Below, piece by piece: positions 5,106 through 5,917 of a DNA stretch of 5,917 nt. Every line of letters begins with the position of its first letter. Position 1 is the first letter of the stretch. The notes under the pieces are model-generated. The model was not told where the DNA came from and searched no databases. It saw only the letters and a list, made by a program, of their open reading frames with translations. Made by a program: the position numbers and the translations under genes. The DNA is from an uncultured Flavihumibacter sp. (GTDB taxonomy: Bacteria; Bacteroidota; Bacteroidia; Chitinophagales; Chitinophagaceae): the NCBI GenBank assembly GCA_946481605.1, contig CAMLPA010000224.1:1-5917 (forward strand). The letters run 5' to 3'.

Positions 5106-5917
5106 ATGAAGTGGCATTCCTATCTCAATACGGCTTCGCAGGTACTCGGTGCTTACCGGGGTGAACTTCCCTTCCACCATTTTATCCGGCAATTTTTTAA
5201 GCAGGATAAGAAATACGGTTCCCGCGACAGGCGCATGATCTCCCAACTATGTTATGGTTACCTCCGGTTGGGTGGTGCGCTGAAAGAGGAACCGGTAGAG
5301 GACAGGATACTCATCGGGTATTTCCTGACCGTTACGCACCGCGATGAATTGCTGCAAACCTTCAGGCCGGAATGGTTCGCTTGGTGGGAAGGCCATCCCG
5401 CCGCTACCTTAACGGAACGGATGGCGCTGCTTCAACAAACTTACCCCGCTTTTCAGGTAGATGATATCTTCCCGCTCCAGGAGAAACTCGGCGCTATTTC
5501 AGATAGAAATCAGTTCTTCAAAGCACACCTGGTGCAGCCCGATGTGTATCTCAGGATCAGACCCGGACATAAAAAGACCGTATTGCTGAAACTGGAAAAC
5601 GCCAGTATCGCGTTCCGTCTGATCGCCCCGGCCACTATTGCAGTGGGCGCTACCGCTCCGCTCGATCAGGTGCTGGAACTGAACCGCGAAGCAGTGATTC
5701 AGGATGCCAGTTCACAAATGGTGGGCGAACTGATGGAAGAAATGAAAACATTGCTGCCGGAAAAAGGGCTGAAAGTATGGGATTGCTGCGCCGCGAGCGG
5801 TGGGAAATCCATTCTCGTGAAAGATGTGGTGGGGAGGATGGAACTTACTGTGTCCGATGTCAGAGAATCTGTATTGCACAACCTGCGGTCGCGGATGAAA
5901 GAAGCGGGTATCGGAGG
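5106..5917 (+). CDS. RsmB/NOP-family rRNA cytosine-5 methyltransferase, 5' part
   Basis: The frame starts at ATG 5106-5108 and stays open to the window edge, giving 270 residues and part of the next codon; family members near 400 residues suggest that about a third is missing. Residues 1-95 resemble the NusB-like RNA-binding domain of RsmB (FIRQFFKQ, then YGSRDRRMISQLCYGYLR at 37-54). The Rossmann methyltransferase part begins near 195 with VIQDASSQMV. It has SAM-binding motif I DCCAASGGKS (226-235) and an acidic motif II TVSDVR (248-253). The family methylates a cytosine at C5 in 16S rRNA using SAM. The catalytic cysteines lie beyond the edge, so activity cannot be checked and the exact target (C967 or another) is not fixed. 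It is transcribed divergently from the exonuclease operon across 66 bp and has no Shine-Dalgarno sequence. Confidence 0.9.
   Translation, partial: MKWHSYLNTASQVLGAYRGELPFHHFIRQFFKQDKKYGSRDRRMISQLCYGYLRLGGALKEEPVEDRILIGYFLTVTHRDELLQTFRPEWFAWWEGHPAATLTERMALLQQTYPAFQVDDIFPLQEKLGAISDRNQFFKAHLVQPDVYLRIRPGHKKTVLLKLENASIAFRLIAPATIAVGATAPLDQVLELNREAVIQDASSQMVGELMEEMKTLLPEKGLKVWDCCAASGGKSILVKDVVGRMELTVSDVRESVLHNLRSRMKEAGIG

Overview
The window looks like chromosomal DNA from a Bacteroidota bacterium, possibly of the Chitinophaga type (lineage is inference). The signs are: no start codon has a Shine-Dalgarno sequence next to it; a TAnnTTTG-type -7 box lies in the one clear divergent promoter region; intergenic DNA is AT-rich while genes are moderately GC-rich; and the methyltransferase carries a DCCAASGGKS motif I, which I recall as the form common in this phylum. 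There are five well-supported protein genes, the last cut by the window edge. I see no RNA gene, insertion sequence, CRISPR array or phage gene.

Layout: 1-544 holds no confident gene. It has a strong intrinsic terminator for leftward transcription at the extreme left, a possible 39-residue one-helix membrane peptide on the minus strand (187-306), and AT-rich leader DNA. A small sensor histidine kinase with almost no sensor region (545-1498, +) then runs tail-to-tail into a NarL/FixJ-type response regulator (1477-2115, -); the two coding regions overlap by 22 bp. Positions 2116-2400 are non-coding with several short dyads. A REP-like palindrome (2401-2436) abuts the stop codon of the next gene.

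The central part is a two-gene minus-strand operon. A GTG-started DEDDh 3'-5' exonuclease with a C-terminal membrane helix (4341-5039) is followed, with a 4-bp ATGA overlap, by a multidomain protein (2437-4344): cNMP-binding-like domain, two CBS domains, and a GlnD-like DUF294 nucleotidyltransferase with its C-terminal domain. The same two protein families are adjacent in some gammaproteobacteria near acetate uptake genes (from memory), so the pair probably forms a functional unit, but its biochemical role is not established. Divergent from the operon, across 66 bp, is the first part of an RsmB/NOP-family rRNA cytosine-5 methyltransferase (5106 to the window edge, +).

Most worth a second look: the nucleotidyltransferase/membrane exonuclease pair, in which the catalytic motifs are intact but the usual ligand contacts of the cNMP and CBS modules are replaced; and the convergent, overlapping kinase/regulator pair, which joins a classical HisKA-type kinase to a LuxR-type regulator.
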